A DNA stretch of 45,810 nt, from NCBI GenBank assembly GCA_031323845.1, contig JAVIYP010000018.1, positions 1 to 45,810 of the forward strand, given 5' to 3'. The position numbers and the translations under genes are program-made. Positions within the stretch are counted from its first letter, which is position 1; each line of letters begins with the position of its first letter. The notes under the pieces were generated by a model. The model ran no database searches. It saw only the letters and a program-made list of their open reading frames with translations, and was not told the origin of the DNA. Of this stretch, positions 34,299-45,400 are shown in pieces. This stretch comes from PUPG01 sp031323845. GTDB lineage: Bacteria > Bacteroidota > Bacteroidia > Bacteroidales > UBA7960.

Positions 34299-34790
34299 AT
34301 GTTGTCAGAAAAAATGTTGAACATACTCAACGAGCAAGTGGTCAAAGAAGCGTACGCATCCCATCTTTACCTTGCAATGGCTTCATGGGCTGATGTACAG
34401 GGCTTTGAGGGAATTTCTGCCTGGTTTTATGCACAGGCTGAAGAAGAACGCGAACACATGCTTAAGTTAATCCATTACATAAATGAAAGAGGCGGTCATG
34501 CCATCGTGCCGCTGGTGGAGCAGCCCCCGCAAGAATTCAAAGGAGTGAAGGAACTTTTCGATGCTTCGCTCGAACACGAACAAATGGTCACTGCAGCCAT
34601 CAACGAGATCGTATCGCTCGCCCTTACAGAAAAAGATTACACCACAAACAACTGGATACAGTGGTTTGTTGACGAACAGCTGGAAGAGGAAACCTCAGTA
34701 CAGGCCATTATTGACAAACTGAACATCCTCGGCGACCACAATATGTACATCTTTGACCGTGATATTATGTCAATGCGCGGTAAAGAGTAA
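34299..34790 (+). CDS. ftnA: Non-haem ferritin (FtnA type)
   Basis: This 163-residue iron-storage protein is expected to form a 24-subunit shell that oxidises and stores ferric iron. The ferroxidase ligands known from E. coli FtnA fall at the same positions: Glu17, Glu50, His53, Glu94, Gln127 and Glu130. The four-helix bundle pattern and length are normal. No haem-binding Met typical of bacterioferritin was sought or is evident, and the ligand set favours FtnA. The gene has its own promoter and a strong terminator, so it is monocistronic. Confidence 0.96.
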   Translation: MLSEKMLNILNEQVVKEAYASHLYLAMASWADVQGFEGISAWFYAQAEEEREHMLKLIHYINERGGHAIVPLVEQPPQEFKGVKELFDASLEHEQMVTAAINEIVSLALTEKDYTTNNWIQWFVDEQLEEETSVQAIIDKLNILGDHNMYIFDRDIMSMRGKE

Positions 34791-35122
34791 TAATTTTCCG
34801 CCCGGCCATTATGGCACAGAAACTCCCCGGGTTATGTTTCAGAACACTGACCCGGGGAGTTTTTTTCAAGCTATCAGGGCCTCCTGTTTTTTAAAGGGCC
34901 GAATGACGGCTTCCCGCACCAGCGTCCTGTCATAAAAAAAACAAAAAACAGTATGCTGCTGTCTGCATATACCGTATGATGGCATTACTATTTGTATCTT
35001 TCCCTGATTTTTGTATCTTGTTTGTGTTTTCTTTTTGATTTAATTACATCGTTATCAAAAAAAATAGGAAATACATAAAAGCAGTTGCCCGTTGGCTGGC
35101 CGGCATTGCACTTACTGTTGCA
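34791..35122. other. Intergenic region between ferritin and tamB-like gene
   Basis: The first part holds the ferritin terminator (34821-34866). Around 34990-35030 two TTTGTATCTT-like segments could provide a promoter for the tamB-like gene (TATCTTTC at 34995-35002 is a near -7 match). From 35039 onward the frame of the tamB-like protein is already open and codes a basic segment and a membrane helix, so the last 80 bases probably belong to that gene. Confidence 0.5.
34821..34866 (+). terminator. Intrinsic terminator after ferritin
   Basis: AACTCCCCGGGT (34821-34832) pairs perfectly with ACCCGGGGAGTT (34850-34861) around a 17-base loop and runs into a further T-run. It starts 31 bases past the ferritin stop codon. 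Confidence 0.88.
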
Positions 35123-38100
35123 GTGCTTGTTGTGCTTCTTCTCCTGGCGTTACAGTTTACGGCAGTGCAAACTTCCCTTGCCAGGAAAGCCACCCGTATG
35201 CTTAGTGAGCAGGCAGGTGCTGAGATTTCCGTGGATCGCATCGCGGTTCGTCTTAGCGGTGCCGTTAGCCTTCATGAGCTGTATGCCGGAGACCTGAGCG
35301 GCGATACCATGCTCTATGTTGAAACGCTGCATGTTGATCTGCGTTTGTTACCCCTGTTCAGAAACAAGCTTCATATCAAGCAGTTTGACCTTTCGGGTGC
35401 CGTCATAAACCTTACACGCATGCAGCCTGATACGCTGTTCAATTATGACTTCCTGGTTGATGTTTTTAGCGGTGAACAGGGTGATTCCCATCCTGAATCC
35501 CGGGATCAGCGCGCTGATGCCAACACTGACTCTCCGGCAGGCTGGCAAATGAGGGTAAATACGTTCAACCTGAGCAATATCCGTGTCAGATTCGCTGACC
35601 ATTTCGCCGGTCTGGATGTTACGCTTCGCCTGGACGCCTTACATTCCGGTTTTGATGTGCTGGATCCGGATCATATGGTATTTATGCTTGGTGATACGCG
35701 AATCAGCGATGCAGACATTTCACTCTTTATGCACGAGGCTTCGGTGCAAAAGGATAAGGACGCCCATGCACCTGCCGGAATCGTTCCGAAGGTTGGGGTA
35801 AGTGAGTTTTTGCTCGAGAATCTTTCTTTTGCCTATGCCGATGATGCTGATTTTTCGATACAAACGGCATTGTCTCACCTGGCTGTCCGGCCACGCATGC
35901 TTGACCTGGAGCGCCAGTATTTTGATCTTGAGTCTTTTGTTATTGACGGCTTTTTTACCGAAATACTGACGGTGTCTGTGCTACCCGACGAAAGCCCCTT
36001 GCCGGTCTATGATCATCAGCCCCCTGACGCAGGCCACCAGTTTTCTTTAAACTGGGAGGAGTTAATGCCCGTCAGTGTTGTTGCCGATCTTTTCCGGATC
36101 AATGATGCCGGTTTTGTGATGCGGGAAACGATCAGGGCGGAAAACGATACGTCCCTGGATCAAAAGGCGGATCTCAGTTTTTCAGATCTAAGTCTGTTCA
36201 TGGAGGACGTGTTTCTCACAAATGACAGTATCCATCTTAAGTTCATGGATCTGGGCGGAAAGCAGGAAGGCGGACTGGAACTGAAATCGCTTTCAGGGAA
36301 GCTGGCCATCGGTAAAGGCGCACGAATCGAAAACCTGAGCATCCGGACTGCAGAGAGTGCGCTGCTTAACATGAACCTGTCAACATCTGTTCCGCTGCTG
36401 AAGGTTGACTGGCCGGTATCTGCAAACCATACGGTTGATATTTCGCTGCCTGCAGCCAGTTTGGGCGGGGATGTGCTTGCGTTGGCCGGCGCCGTTGGCA
36501 CAGGCCCCCTATTTGAGGATGGCTCGCTGCTGGAATTGGAACTGCAGGCCGGAGGTCGCATCAATGATGTCACACTCAAAAAACTGCTTGTACATTCCGG
36601 TACTGACTTCAGGGCAGAAATTGCAGATGCTGCCATAAAGGGTTTGCCCGATCCGGACCAACTGTTTTTTGATGTTTCTGCTTTTGCGCTTACAGCCAAT
36701 CCTTATAATCTCGGCAAGATGCTTCCGGAAGGCCTTATACCTGCAGGCTTGCATTTACCTGGAGAACTTGCGCTGGATGCTGTGTTGAAAGGCTATTTGA
36801 ATGACTTTTTCCTTGATGCTGATGTGCACAGTGACCTTGCAGCCCTGGAGGGTACACTGAGCTACCGGCAAGCTTCAGAAAACCAGCCGGAATGGAACGT
36901 GTCCATGCATATGACCAGTGACGTGCCGCTTGCTGTAGTTGGTGATGATGAAACAATCAGGAACGTGGGATTGTCCCTGAGCGCATCCGGAACAGGCTTT
37001 GATGTCAGTACTATGAGTGCTGATGGCCGTTTGGTTCTGGATTCGATAACCTTCAACAACTATTCCTATAAAGAGCTAATAGTTAATGCTTCTGCGGCGA
37101 ATGGAAAGATACTTGCTGAAATCAGCTCAGAAGACGAGCATCTTTCGTTGCGGTTGAACAATTCATTGGATCTCGCAGCAGAGTTTCCGCACATCGTGGC
37201 AGACTGGCACATCAAAAATCTAAATGCGCTGGAGCTGGGGTTCACCGATCAGCTTATTGCGATGCAAGGTCGTATAATGGCGGATGTCTGTTTATCTTCG
37301 CCGGATTTTTTCGATGGAAAGATCAGTATTTTTGAAACCCATGTGTTGCTCGAACGGGAGGTGTTCAGCATGGACAGCCTTATTGTGACCACTTCCAGTT
37401 CGCCCGGCCATTTTACAGCCGGCATCCGGTCTCCTATGCTGGAGGCAAGTTACAACGGCAACATCTCTCCGGTGGCTGTTCCATCGGCTCTTGCTCAACA
37501 CCTTAACACGTATCTGAATCGTGATCTTTTCAGGGCAGATGGTTCCGGTAAGCATAAAAAGTTCCGGCTTTCCGCAAAACTTATGCCTTCTCCCTATTAT
37601 ACGGAATTACTGCTTCCCCAGCTACACTCCTTTGAACCCATCAGCATAGAGGCAAGTTTCGAAAGCGAAAGCCGTGTCCTTTCCCTGTTGTCCGACGTGC
37701 CCTCCGTTCAGTACATGGACTGGACTGTTGAGGGTTTGCTCATTGAAGCCAGCTCGATCCCGGAAGCTCTTGATTTTTCCTTACAGTTGCCGTCCCTGGT
37801 TGCTGAACCGATCAATATTACCAATATTGCCATCACTGGCCACCTTGAGGACAGGGAGACTGGTTTTAAGTTATCGTTCGACGACAGCAATCAACAAGCC
37901 TGGCTTTCCGTTTCAGGTCACATCAGACAGCACAAAGAACACACTACTGTTTTGCTTGACCCTGAAATGCTGGTAAACCGCAAGCAATGGCAAGTATTTC
38001 CGGAGAACTACATTCGTATTGGTTCAGATTATGTCCTGGTAAACAATTTACAGATTACATCATCCGGAAAGGAAATAACGGTATCTTCAAGAGATACCGG

Positions 38101-40117
38101 AGACCCTTATGCCCCCCTGGAGTTCAGGCTGCGCGGCATTGATTTTGGTGAGTTTGATCTTATCGGGGGCCAACCGCTGATCGGGGGGCTGTTTAACGGT
38201 GATGTGATCGTTGAGCATATTGCAACACAACCATCGTTTCTAGCTGACCTGACCATTGACGGACTGGCATATATGGGTGATACGATTGGCGACCTGAGCC
38301 TGAAGGTTGACCAGGCTGCTCCTGATCTTTTTTATGCGGATGCCTCTCTGAGAGGTTTTGGTAATGTTTTGGACATCAAGGGTTTCTATCGGCAGGATGA
38401 TGTCCCTTTTGTTGATTTTGAAGTGTATCTCGAGCAGTTGGACCTGTCAACCCTTGAGGCTCTGACCTTTGAACAGCTTACTGACCTGGAAGGTATAATC
38501 AGCGGAGCGTTGCAGATCACAGGCCCTCCATCCAATCCTGATATCAGCGGTGCTGTGCTTTTCAACCAGTTAGGTTTTCATGTAAGTTTCCTCAATGCCT
38601 ATTACAGGATCACTGACGCTGCGCTTCATTTTGACAGGAATACCTTGCGTTTTGACCGATTCAGCCTAACTGACCGCGGAGGAAGGCAGGCAAGTCTGGA
38701 TGGCACGGTTAACTTTGCTGATCTCAGTGATATTCGTCTTGATTTAAGCCTCCTCTCCTCCGATTTTTTACTTATGGATATCCCCAAAGGCCATAATGAA
38801 TTGTTTTATGGCCGATTGTTGCTCGACACAGAGCTTGCCATGGGTGGCAGTCTGGCGGAACCTTTAATTGAAGGCAGGCTGAAACTCAACCAGGGCTCTT
38901 CCTTTGCGTTCATTGTACCTCAGGTAACTCCTGAAGCTATTGGTGATGAAGGTGTGGTGGAGTTTTTCAGCATCCGGGATGAACTGTTTGCCGATTTGCT
39001 CCTCCTTCCGGACGAAGAAGAAACCCTGATGTCAGTTTTTTCGAACCTGATTATTAGCGTAAATGTTGAGGTTGACCCTCAGACCCTGATGACGATCATT
39101 GTTGATGAGCATTCGGGTGATTTTCTTGAGATCCGTGGTGGAGGCCTTATCAGTTATGGTGTGGATCCCGGTGGTCGTATCAGTCTTTCCGGAAGATATG
39201 AGATTAGTGAGGGCGCTTACCAGATGACCTTTTACGAGGTGATCAGGCGCAATTTCAGTATTGAAAGCGGCAGTAACATTGTGTGGACAGGTGATCCCCT
39301 GAAGGCAAGGGTTGACATCACCGCCCGTCATACCGTCCGGACCTCTGCCAATGAACTCCTGAGTACGCAAACCTTGCCGGGCGACGTGCAGCAAACGGGC
39401 CATCGCCGATTATATCCTTTCGATGTTTATCTGAATATGGAAGGAGAATTATTGCAGCCTGATATCCGGTTTGAGCTGGGTCTGCCTCCTGAGCACAGGG
39501 GTGCCATGGAGGGCCGGCTGCAGTCGCGACTCGATGAAATCAATCAAAATGAATCCGAGTTAAACAAACAGGTCTTTGCCTTACTTATCCTGGGCAATTT
39601 CATCCAGGATGATCCGCTGGCTGCCATGACCGCGGGCCCGGGCATCACTTCAACGGCTCGCAGCAGCGCAAGCAGATTGCTTTCGCAACAGCTGAATATA
39701 TTGTCCGAACGCTATATAAGAGGCGTTGACCTTTCTTTTGAAGTGGAATCTTTTGAAGAATATGAAAACGGGCAACTGGTGGGCAGAACGGAGCTACAGA
39801 TGGAGGTTTCCCGTGACTTTTTTGATGAACGGCTGCGCATTACTGCCGGCGGACATATAGAACTGGAAGATGAAACAAGGCGTCAGCTTAACCCTGCGGA
39901 TATTGCCGGCGATTTCAGCATAGAATATCTTTTGCTGCCCGACGGAAGACTTATTTTGAGAGCTTACAGGGAACGGAGATTCCAGGATGTTTTCGAGGGT
40001 GAACTGGTAGAGACGGGTATATCTTTGAAATTCAGGCAGTCTTTCAACCGGTTCAGGGAACTTTTCAGGCGTGAGGAAACATCATCCAACTCAGAGACCT
40101 TAAACAGTGATCAATAA
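35123..40117 (+). CDS. tamB: TamB-like translocation and assembly module protein
   Basis: TamB-family proteins span the periplasm from an inner-membrane helix to an outer-membrane Omp85 partner and help assemble the envelope, with a lipid-transport role proposed. From the GTG at 35123 the protein has 1664 residues. They form an N-terminal hydrophobic stretch, a very long beta-rich middle of AsmA/TamB type, and the C-terminal TamB (DUF490) domain (about the last 380 residues), with GRISLSGRYEISEGAYQMTF and a typical GDPLKARVDITA segment. The GTG falls in the middle of the membrane helix. The frame is open back to 35039 and codes KKNRKYIKAVARWLAG before it, a convincing start of the helix but with no ATG, GTG or TTG. 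The true start may use ATC or ATA, or a base may be wrong. The TamA-like gene overlaps by 11 bases. Confidence 0.9.
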   Translation: MLVVLLLLALQFTAVQTSLARKATRMLSEQAGAEISVDRIAVRLSGAVSLHELYAGDLSGDTMLYVETLHVDLRLLPLFRNKLHIKQFDLSGAVINLTRMQPDTLFNYDFLVDVFSGEQGDSHPESRDQRADANTDSPAGWQMRVNTFNLSNIRVRFADHFAGLDVTLRLDALHSGFDVLDPDHMVFMLGDTRISDADISLFMHEASVQKDKDAHAPAGIVPKVGVSEFLLENLSFAYADDADFSIQTALSHLAVRPRMLDLERQYFDLESFVIDGFFTEILTVSVLPDESPLPVYDHQPPDAGHQFSLNWEELMPVSVVADLFRINDAGFVMRETIRAENDTSLDQKADLSFSDLSLFMEDVFLTNDSIHLKFMDLGGKQEGGLELKSLSGKLAIGKGARIENLSIRTAESALLNMNLSTSVPLLKVDWPVSANHTVDISLPAASLGGDVLALAGAVGTGPLFEDGSLLELELQAGGRINDVTLKKLLVHSGTDFRAEIADAAIKGLPDPDQLFFDVSAFALTANPYNLGKMLPEGLIPAGLHLPGELALDAVLKGYLNDFFLDADVHSDLAALEGTLSYRQASENQPEWNVSMHMTSDVPLAVVGDDETIRNVGLSLSASGTGFDVSTMSADGRLVLDSITFNNYSYKELIVNASAANGKILAEISSEDEHLSLRLNNSLDLAAEFPHIVADWHIKNLNALELGFTDQLIAMQGRIMADVCLSSPDFFDGKISIFETHVLLEREVFSMDSLIVTTSSSPGHFTAGIRSPMLEASYNGNISPVAVPSALAQHLNTYLNRDLFRADGSGKHKKFRLSAKLMPSPYYTELLLPQLHSFEPISIEASFESESRVLSLLSDVPSVQYMDWTVEGLLIEASSIPEALDFSLQLPSLVAEPINITNIAITGHLEDRETGFKLSFDDSNQQAWLSVSGHIRQHKEHTTVLLDPEMLVNRKQWQVFPENYIRIGSDYVLVNNLQITSSGKEITVSSRDTGDPYAPLEFRLRGIDFGEFDLIGGQPLIGGLFNGDVIVEHIATQPSFLADLTIDGLAYMGDTIGDLSLKVDQAAPDLFYADASLRGFGNVLDIKGFYRQDDVPFVDFEVYLEQLDLSTLEALTFEQLTDLEGIISGALQITGPPSNPDISGAVLFNQLGFHVSFLNAYYRITDAALHFDRNTLRFDRFSLTDRGGRQASLDGTVNFADLSDIRLDLSLLSSDFLLMDIPKGHNELFYGRLLLDTELAMGGSLAEPLIEGRLKLNQGSSFAFIVPQVTPEAIGDEGVVEFFSIRDELFADLLLLPDEEETLMSVFSNLIISVNVEVDPQTLMTIIVDEHSGDFLEIRGGGLISYGVDPGGRISLSGRYEISEGAYQMTFYEVIRRNFSIESGSNIVWTGDPLKARVDITARHTVRTSANELLSTQTLPGDVQQTGHRRLYPFDVYLNMEGELLQPDIRFELGLPPEHRGAMEGRLQSRLDEINQNESELNKQVFALLILGNFIQDDPLAAMTAGPGITSTARSSASRLLSQQLNILSERYIRGVDLSFEVESFEEYENGQLVGRTELQMEVSRDFFDERLRITAGGHIELEDETRRQLNPADIAGDFSIEYLLLPDGRLILRAYRERRFQDVFEGELVETGISLKFRQSFNRFRELFRREETSSNSETLNSDQ

Positions 40118-42446
40118 CGTGAATACAGCATCAACATATATAAACCAATGGGGATTACGGCTTCTGCCATACATCCTTGTGCTGCTTTTGTTTTCGTCGT
40201 GCACGGGATTGCGGAAGCTTGATGAAGGCCAGCATCTGTATACCGGCAGCCGCATCCATATCCATGCAGAGGAAGACCTGGACGATCGCCGGGCCATAAA
40301 ACCGGAGCTGGAGCGGGTGATTCGCCCGAAACCCAACAGCAAACTGCTGATTTCCCGCCCGCGCCTCTGGATGTATCAGTATGCCGGTGAGCCCACCGGA
40401 AAAGGGTTGAGGCACTTGATGAAAAACCGCTTAGGTGAAGAAGCCGTTCTTTTTGATCAGGTTTCCCCTGACAGAAATATCCGCCTTATGCAAAACCGCC
40501 TGTATAACCTGGGCTATTTTGATGCGGCACTTCGCTATACCATCGACAGTGCTTACCGCAGGGTAAGCGTTGACTATCACATCGACCTTAAGCCTCCTTA
40601 CCGCATAGGCCGTCTCCATCCCATCGCCGGTAATAGCCAGCTTGCCGCCTCCATCAACAATGTGCTTGATGAAAGCCTTATCATACCCGGTGATGCATAC
40701 CAGCTTGACCTGTTAAAAAGAGAACGGCAACGTATAAACCGTGAGTTGAAAACTAAGGGTTTTTTCTATTTCCATCCCGATCATATCCTTTTCCGGGCCG
40801 ATTCCAGTGCCAATAACAGGACTGTCGACCTGTACGTCACCCTGAAACCGGATAAACCGGCTCTTGCCGGCAGGCAATATCTTATTGGAAATATTTACAT
40901 TCATGCGGATTACATGACTGCTGAAGCTGCTGCTCAGCTGCAAAACGATACCATTGTCGTGCAGGATGGTGTTTATTTTATGGATGCACTGGAACAATTC
41001 GACCCGCAGACCATTGCCCGGGCTGTGTTTCTTAAAAAAGACAGTTTATATAATGTTGAAGACCACGATCGATCGATCAATCATCTGATGAGCCTTGGGA
41101 CCTTCCGGTTTGTGAACCTGCGTTTTTCTCCCAGGCAGCTTGATGAAAAACATGTGCTCGATGTGCGTGTTCTGCTGACACCTGCTCAACGAAAGTCTCT
41201 TTCCGTCGAGCTGTTGGGTGTAACCAAATCAAACAACTTTGCGGGACCGGGAATAGCAGCCACGTTTACCAACCATAACCTTCTGAAAGGTGCGGAGGCT
41301 TTCAGGATGAGCACCAATGCCTCCTATGAAACACTGATTGGTCGTCAGGCTTCTGCCAGCATGAGGGAATTCGGACTGGACGGCACCCTGTCGTTTCCGC
41401 GTTTTGTGCTGCCTTTTGGCTGGCAGACGCAGCCAGCAGTGTATGCTCCGAAAACGAATATTTCTTTGGGCGTCAGCTTCATGGGGCGTACCGATGCGTT
41501 CAATCTGACCACCATGAAAGCTCAGCATACCTACATCTGGAACCGCGGGTTGATTCGTCAGTTCCGGGTGTCTCCCCTGGTGTTTAATTTATTTGTACTG
41601 GGAAATGTTGATGAATCTATTGAAGGCATTCTCCTCGGCGGCACCTTGCTGCGAAGGGGTCTTTTTGAACAGTTCGTCATTGGCAGTCAGTTCTCTTATG
41701 TGTTCAATTCACGTCTGCGACCCGGTAACCGCCATGACTGGTTTTTTCAGTTCAATCTTGATTTGTCGGGTAATCTCGCCTACCTTCTTATGAACCATGT
41801 GTTTCAGGCGTCCCCCCTGGAAGAAGGAGGTTATGGTGTGTTTAACCAAAGCTTTGCTCAGTACTCCAGGGCCGATGCCGATGTCAGGCATTACTGGAGA
41901 ACGGGGCAGGGAAGCACTTTGGTTACACGTTTTTATGTTGGAGCCGGAATCCCATATGGCAACTCGGACAGGCTGCCTTACGTAAAGCAATTTGTTGCAG
42001 GAGGAGCAAGCAGCGTTCGTGCTTTTCATCCCAGGTCGCTGGGACCGGGAAGTTATACGCCGCCCCCTGATGTAGTGACGGGATACAACATTTACCAGAC
42101 AGGGGAGTTGAAACTGGAAGCCAACGTCGAATACCGTTTTACGCTTTCAGGCATGTTCAAGGGGGCCGTTTTTCTGGATGCAGGCAATATATGGCGTTTG
42201 CACGAAGATGATGATGTGCCGGGCGGAACATTTAAGACCGGCACCTTTACTGAGCAAATTGCCCTTGGTACAGGTACCGGTCTTCGTATTGACGCAGGTT
42301 TTTTCCTGCTTCGTTTTGATTTTGCCTTTCCGCTGGCAAACCCGGGTACCGGAAACAGCGGTTATTTTGACCCGGTTAGGCTGCTGGATCGCCAGTGGCG
42401 GCGCGATAACCTGGTGTTTAACCTGGCTATCGGTTATCCCTTCTGA
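40107..42446 (+). CDS. TamA-like Omp85 outer-membrane lipoprotein
   Basis: This is a 779-residue BamA/TamA (Omp85) family protein. It begins with a hydrophobic signal and a lipobox-like LLFSSC (Cys32 from the first GTG), followed by TGLRKLDEGQHLYTG. This matches the lipidated TamA form of Bacteroidota, called TamL in some literature as I recall. POTRA-like repeats occupy about 40-400 and a 16-strand barrel about 410-779. The barrel contains FVAGGASSVRAFHPRSLG, which holds the conserved loop-6 RxF-type motif, and the chain ends in an aromatic residue (GYPF) as BAM substrates do. GTG at 40107 overlaps tamB; a second in-frame GTG at 40119 lies one base past its stop. The pair with tamB strongly supports a TAM complex. 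Confidence 0.92.
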   Translation: MINNVNTASTYINQWGLRLLPYILVLLLFSSCTGLRKLDEGQHLYTGSRIHIHAEEDLDDRRAIKPELERVIRPKPNSKLLISRPRLWMYQYAGEPTGKGLRHLMKNRLGEEAVLFDQVSPDRNIRLMQNRLYNLGYFDAALRYTIDSAYRRVSVDYHIDLKPPYRIGRLHPIAGNSQLAASINNVLDESLIIPGDAYQLDLLKRERQRINRELKTKGFFYFHPDHILFRADSSANNRTVDLYVTLKPDKPALAGRQYLIGNIYIHADYMTAEAAAQLQNDTIVVQDGVYFMDALEQFDPQTIARAVFLKKDSLYNVEDHDRSINHLMSLGTFRFVNLRFSPRQLDEKHVLDVRVLLTPAQRKSLSVELLGVTKSNNFAGPGIAATFTNHNLLKGAEAFRMSTNASYETLIGRQASASMREFGLDGTLSFPRFVLPFGWQTQPAVYAPKTNISLGVSFMGRTDAFNLTTMKAQHTYIWNRGLIRQFRVSPLVFNLFVLGNVDESIEGILLGGTLLRRGLFEQFVIGSQFSYVFNSRLRPGNRHDWFFQFNLDLSGNLAYLLMNHVFQASPLEEGGYGVFNQSFAQYSRADADVRHYWRTGQGSTLVTRFYVGAGIPYGNSDRLPYVKQFVAGGASSVRAFHPRSLGPGSYTPPPDVVTGYNIYQTGELKLEANVEYRFTLSGMFKGAVFLDAGNIWRLHEDDDVPGGTFKTGTFTEQIALGTGTGLRIDAGFFLLRFDFAFPLANPGTGNSGYFDPVRLLDRQWRRDNLVFNLAIGYPF

Positions 42447-42449
42447 CGA

Positions 42450-45400
42450 CTATTCAATTTCAAATTCTATCCATCCTGAACGGTCCGGGGGTGTTGGCAC
42501 AGGCCAGGGCCTCACCGGATGTTCTTCCAGTTTTTGCAGCAGCAGCTCAATGGCGGCCTCCAGGGATGGATCTTCACCCCGGGCCAGCCTGTGAGGTGCA
42601 TCAACAACCTCAATGTCAGGGTAAACACCAATGCCCTCAATGATCCAGTCGCCTTCTTCATTATAAATACCGAATCGTGGCACTCCGATGTATCCGCCAT
42701 CTTTCAGGCGTGCGTTGGCTGTCATCCCGACAAGCCCGCCCCAGGTCCGTGTGCCAATGATGGTGCCGAGGTTCTTTTGTCTGAAAAAATAGGGGAGTGC
42801 ATCGCCGCCTGAAGAGCTGAACTGGTTTATGAGCATGACTTTTGGCCCGTCATGGGCCACACCCGGCGTGCGCATAGGGTAATCCAGTCCCGCACGATAC
42901 CACTTGGCGTGGGTTTCACGGCTCAGCAACTCAATCATGCGGTCAGGAATAAATCCGCCTCCATTAAAACGTTCATCAATAATAAGTGCCTCCCTGTCGT
43001 GGTATGCATACATCCCCCTGAACAGTTCACGGTTGCCATCGAAGGAAGTATTTGGGACGTAAATATATCCTATGCGCCCGTTTGAGAGCTCATCTACGAT
43101 GGCCCTGCGGGTGTTGACCCAGTCGAGATGGATCAGGTCCAGCTCACTGCTGACAGGATGTATGGTGTAAGTACGAGCGCCAATGTCGTCGGGCCTGTTG
43201 TTCACCATGATGCGTGTAGCTTTGTCAACCCTGTCTTCAAGAAACATATATGGATTCACAGCCGTAGTTATGTCATGCCCTTCAATGCGTATCAGGTAAT
43301 CACCTTCCCTGACATCAACCCCCTGGACGGTCAGCGGTGAACGCAGGTCATTGTTCCAGTTCTCACCGGCATATATTTTAGTGATGACATACCGGCCGCT
43401 GCGCTCGTCAGCTGCCAGCTTGGCGCCCAGCAATCCTGTGTCAACGCGGTCCACTCTTTCAAAATCACCGTAATCGACATAAGCATGGCCGGTATTTGTT
43501 TCTGCAATGATCTCTCCAAACATGTAGTCGAGGTCAAAACGATGATTCAGGTAGGGCAGAAGGGCCGAGTATCGTTTATAGAAACCCTCCCAGTCAATCT
43601 CATGAAGGTTCTCTACATAGAAAAAGTCACGATAGATCCGCCATCCGTCAAGAAAGATCTGTTCCCATTCTTTGAGGGGATCGATGCGCATGTTCATGTT
43701 CCCGAGGTCCAGCTTGCCATCGCCGGGACTTTGTCCGGGTGCAAGGTTTGCCACACCGTAATCGCCCCGGTGTGCGTACAGGAACTTGCTTTCATCGGCA
43801 CTGACGATACCCGTGCTGATGCCGTCCATGATGGACTGGTCGTTCTGTTCACTGATCATATAACGGCGCATGCCGCTGTTTGTGAAATATACCAGTCCGC
43901 CCTTTACGGCCTGGAGGCCCCAATAGCTTCCTGCCTGCAGCGGAAAGGCGACAATGCGGTGGTTCGCCCCGGCAAAGTCAATACGCACCACAGGTTCGCC
44001 CTCATTCTTCTGATCATCGGTTTTCTGTCCGGTTGTTTCAAGCGTTTCCCGGGGTTCGAAAAGCCTTGGGCTGTCGCTGGTCAGATGCAACCCATAGATG
44101 CGTGTAGCCCTGTTATAAAGATAGTTGAATTCGAAGTCAGAAAAGGTAAGGTTGAAATCACGGTTGGAGGTGAAAAAGATATACTCGCCGCATTTGCTGA
44201 ACACAGGATTGCTTTCGCCGTATTCATCGCTGGTAAGCTGAACGGCTTCCCTGCTTTCAATATTATACACCCATACAGCCCCAAGTCCGTTCCGGCTGCT
44301 CTTGGCATAGGTGATCCAGCGCGAGTCAGGAGAAAAATCGTATTGCCTGATCTCTTCAGCAGTAGGCCGGTCCACCAAAGTGACGGCTCCGGTCTCGGTA
44401 TCGAGCAGCTTCAACATCATGCTGCGGTCAAAGAACACAAGGTAGCGGCTGTCGGGCGACCATTTGGGCTGGTACTTCCACCCCTGGCTGTTGCTGGTCA
44501 GTTGCCTTGCCACAGCATGTTCTTTGTTTTCCAGTAAATACACTTCATACTCACCGGTGCTGTCGTCATAATAGGCGATCCACTTGCCGTTGGGAGACCA
44601 TTGCGGATATACCGCCCTGACACCGGGACTTTGCGTCAGGTTGAAGGTGGTGCCTTCACCCGCAGGGATCGAAAAGATATCGCCACGGGCATCAAAAAGC
44701 ACTCTGTTCGCCGAGGGTGAAATGGCCATGCTGTGGATGTTGTCTTTCACATTTTTGTGATAGGGCAGGGTATTGTTGAAGTCGTAACGGATGTTCACGA
44801 CCACTCTTTCTGTCTCCTCCGTGTCGAGGTCCATCCTGTAAAGGTAACCACCGCTTTCATACACGAGCTGGTTGCCTGTGCCGCTCGGCCACATCACATC
44901 AAAATCGTCATGAAAGGTAAGTTGCCGGATATCGCGGGTTATGGTATTGTACACATAAATGTTAAGCCACAAATCACGGTCGGATGCAAAATAGATGTTG
45001 TCGCCGTACCAGTGTGGTATGTGATCTGTGCCTTTGAAGTCGGTAATTTCCTCGGAGGTGTTTTCGGTAAGGTCATAGATCCAGAGGTTTGAAGCGCGAC
45101 CGCCCTTATAGCGTTTCCATGTCCGGAACTCGCGGTCAACATAGGCGAAAACCATCTTGTCACCATCGGGCGAAAGCACCCCGAATCCACCGTAAGGAAT
45201 GGACAGCGGCCGTTCAAGTCCGCCTTCAATATCAACCAGGTAATATTTCCCCATACGGTCTCCGAAAGGTGTTCTGTTGCTCCTGAACAAGATACTGCGG
45301 CTGTCGGGTGTCCAGCCCAGCACCACGTTGTCGAAACCGCCCCGTGGAGGCATGTAACCTACATCGTTATACCAGGTAAGCTGTTTTGGTGTGCCACCCT

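Noticed and set aside
43485..44537. 350-codon plus-strand frame
   Set aside because: It is antisense to the tricorn-like gene; the composition is that of a shadow frame.
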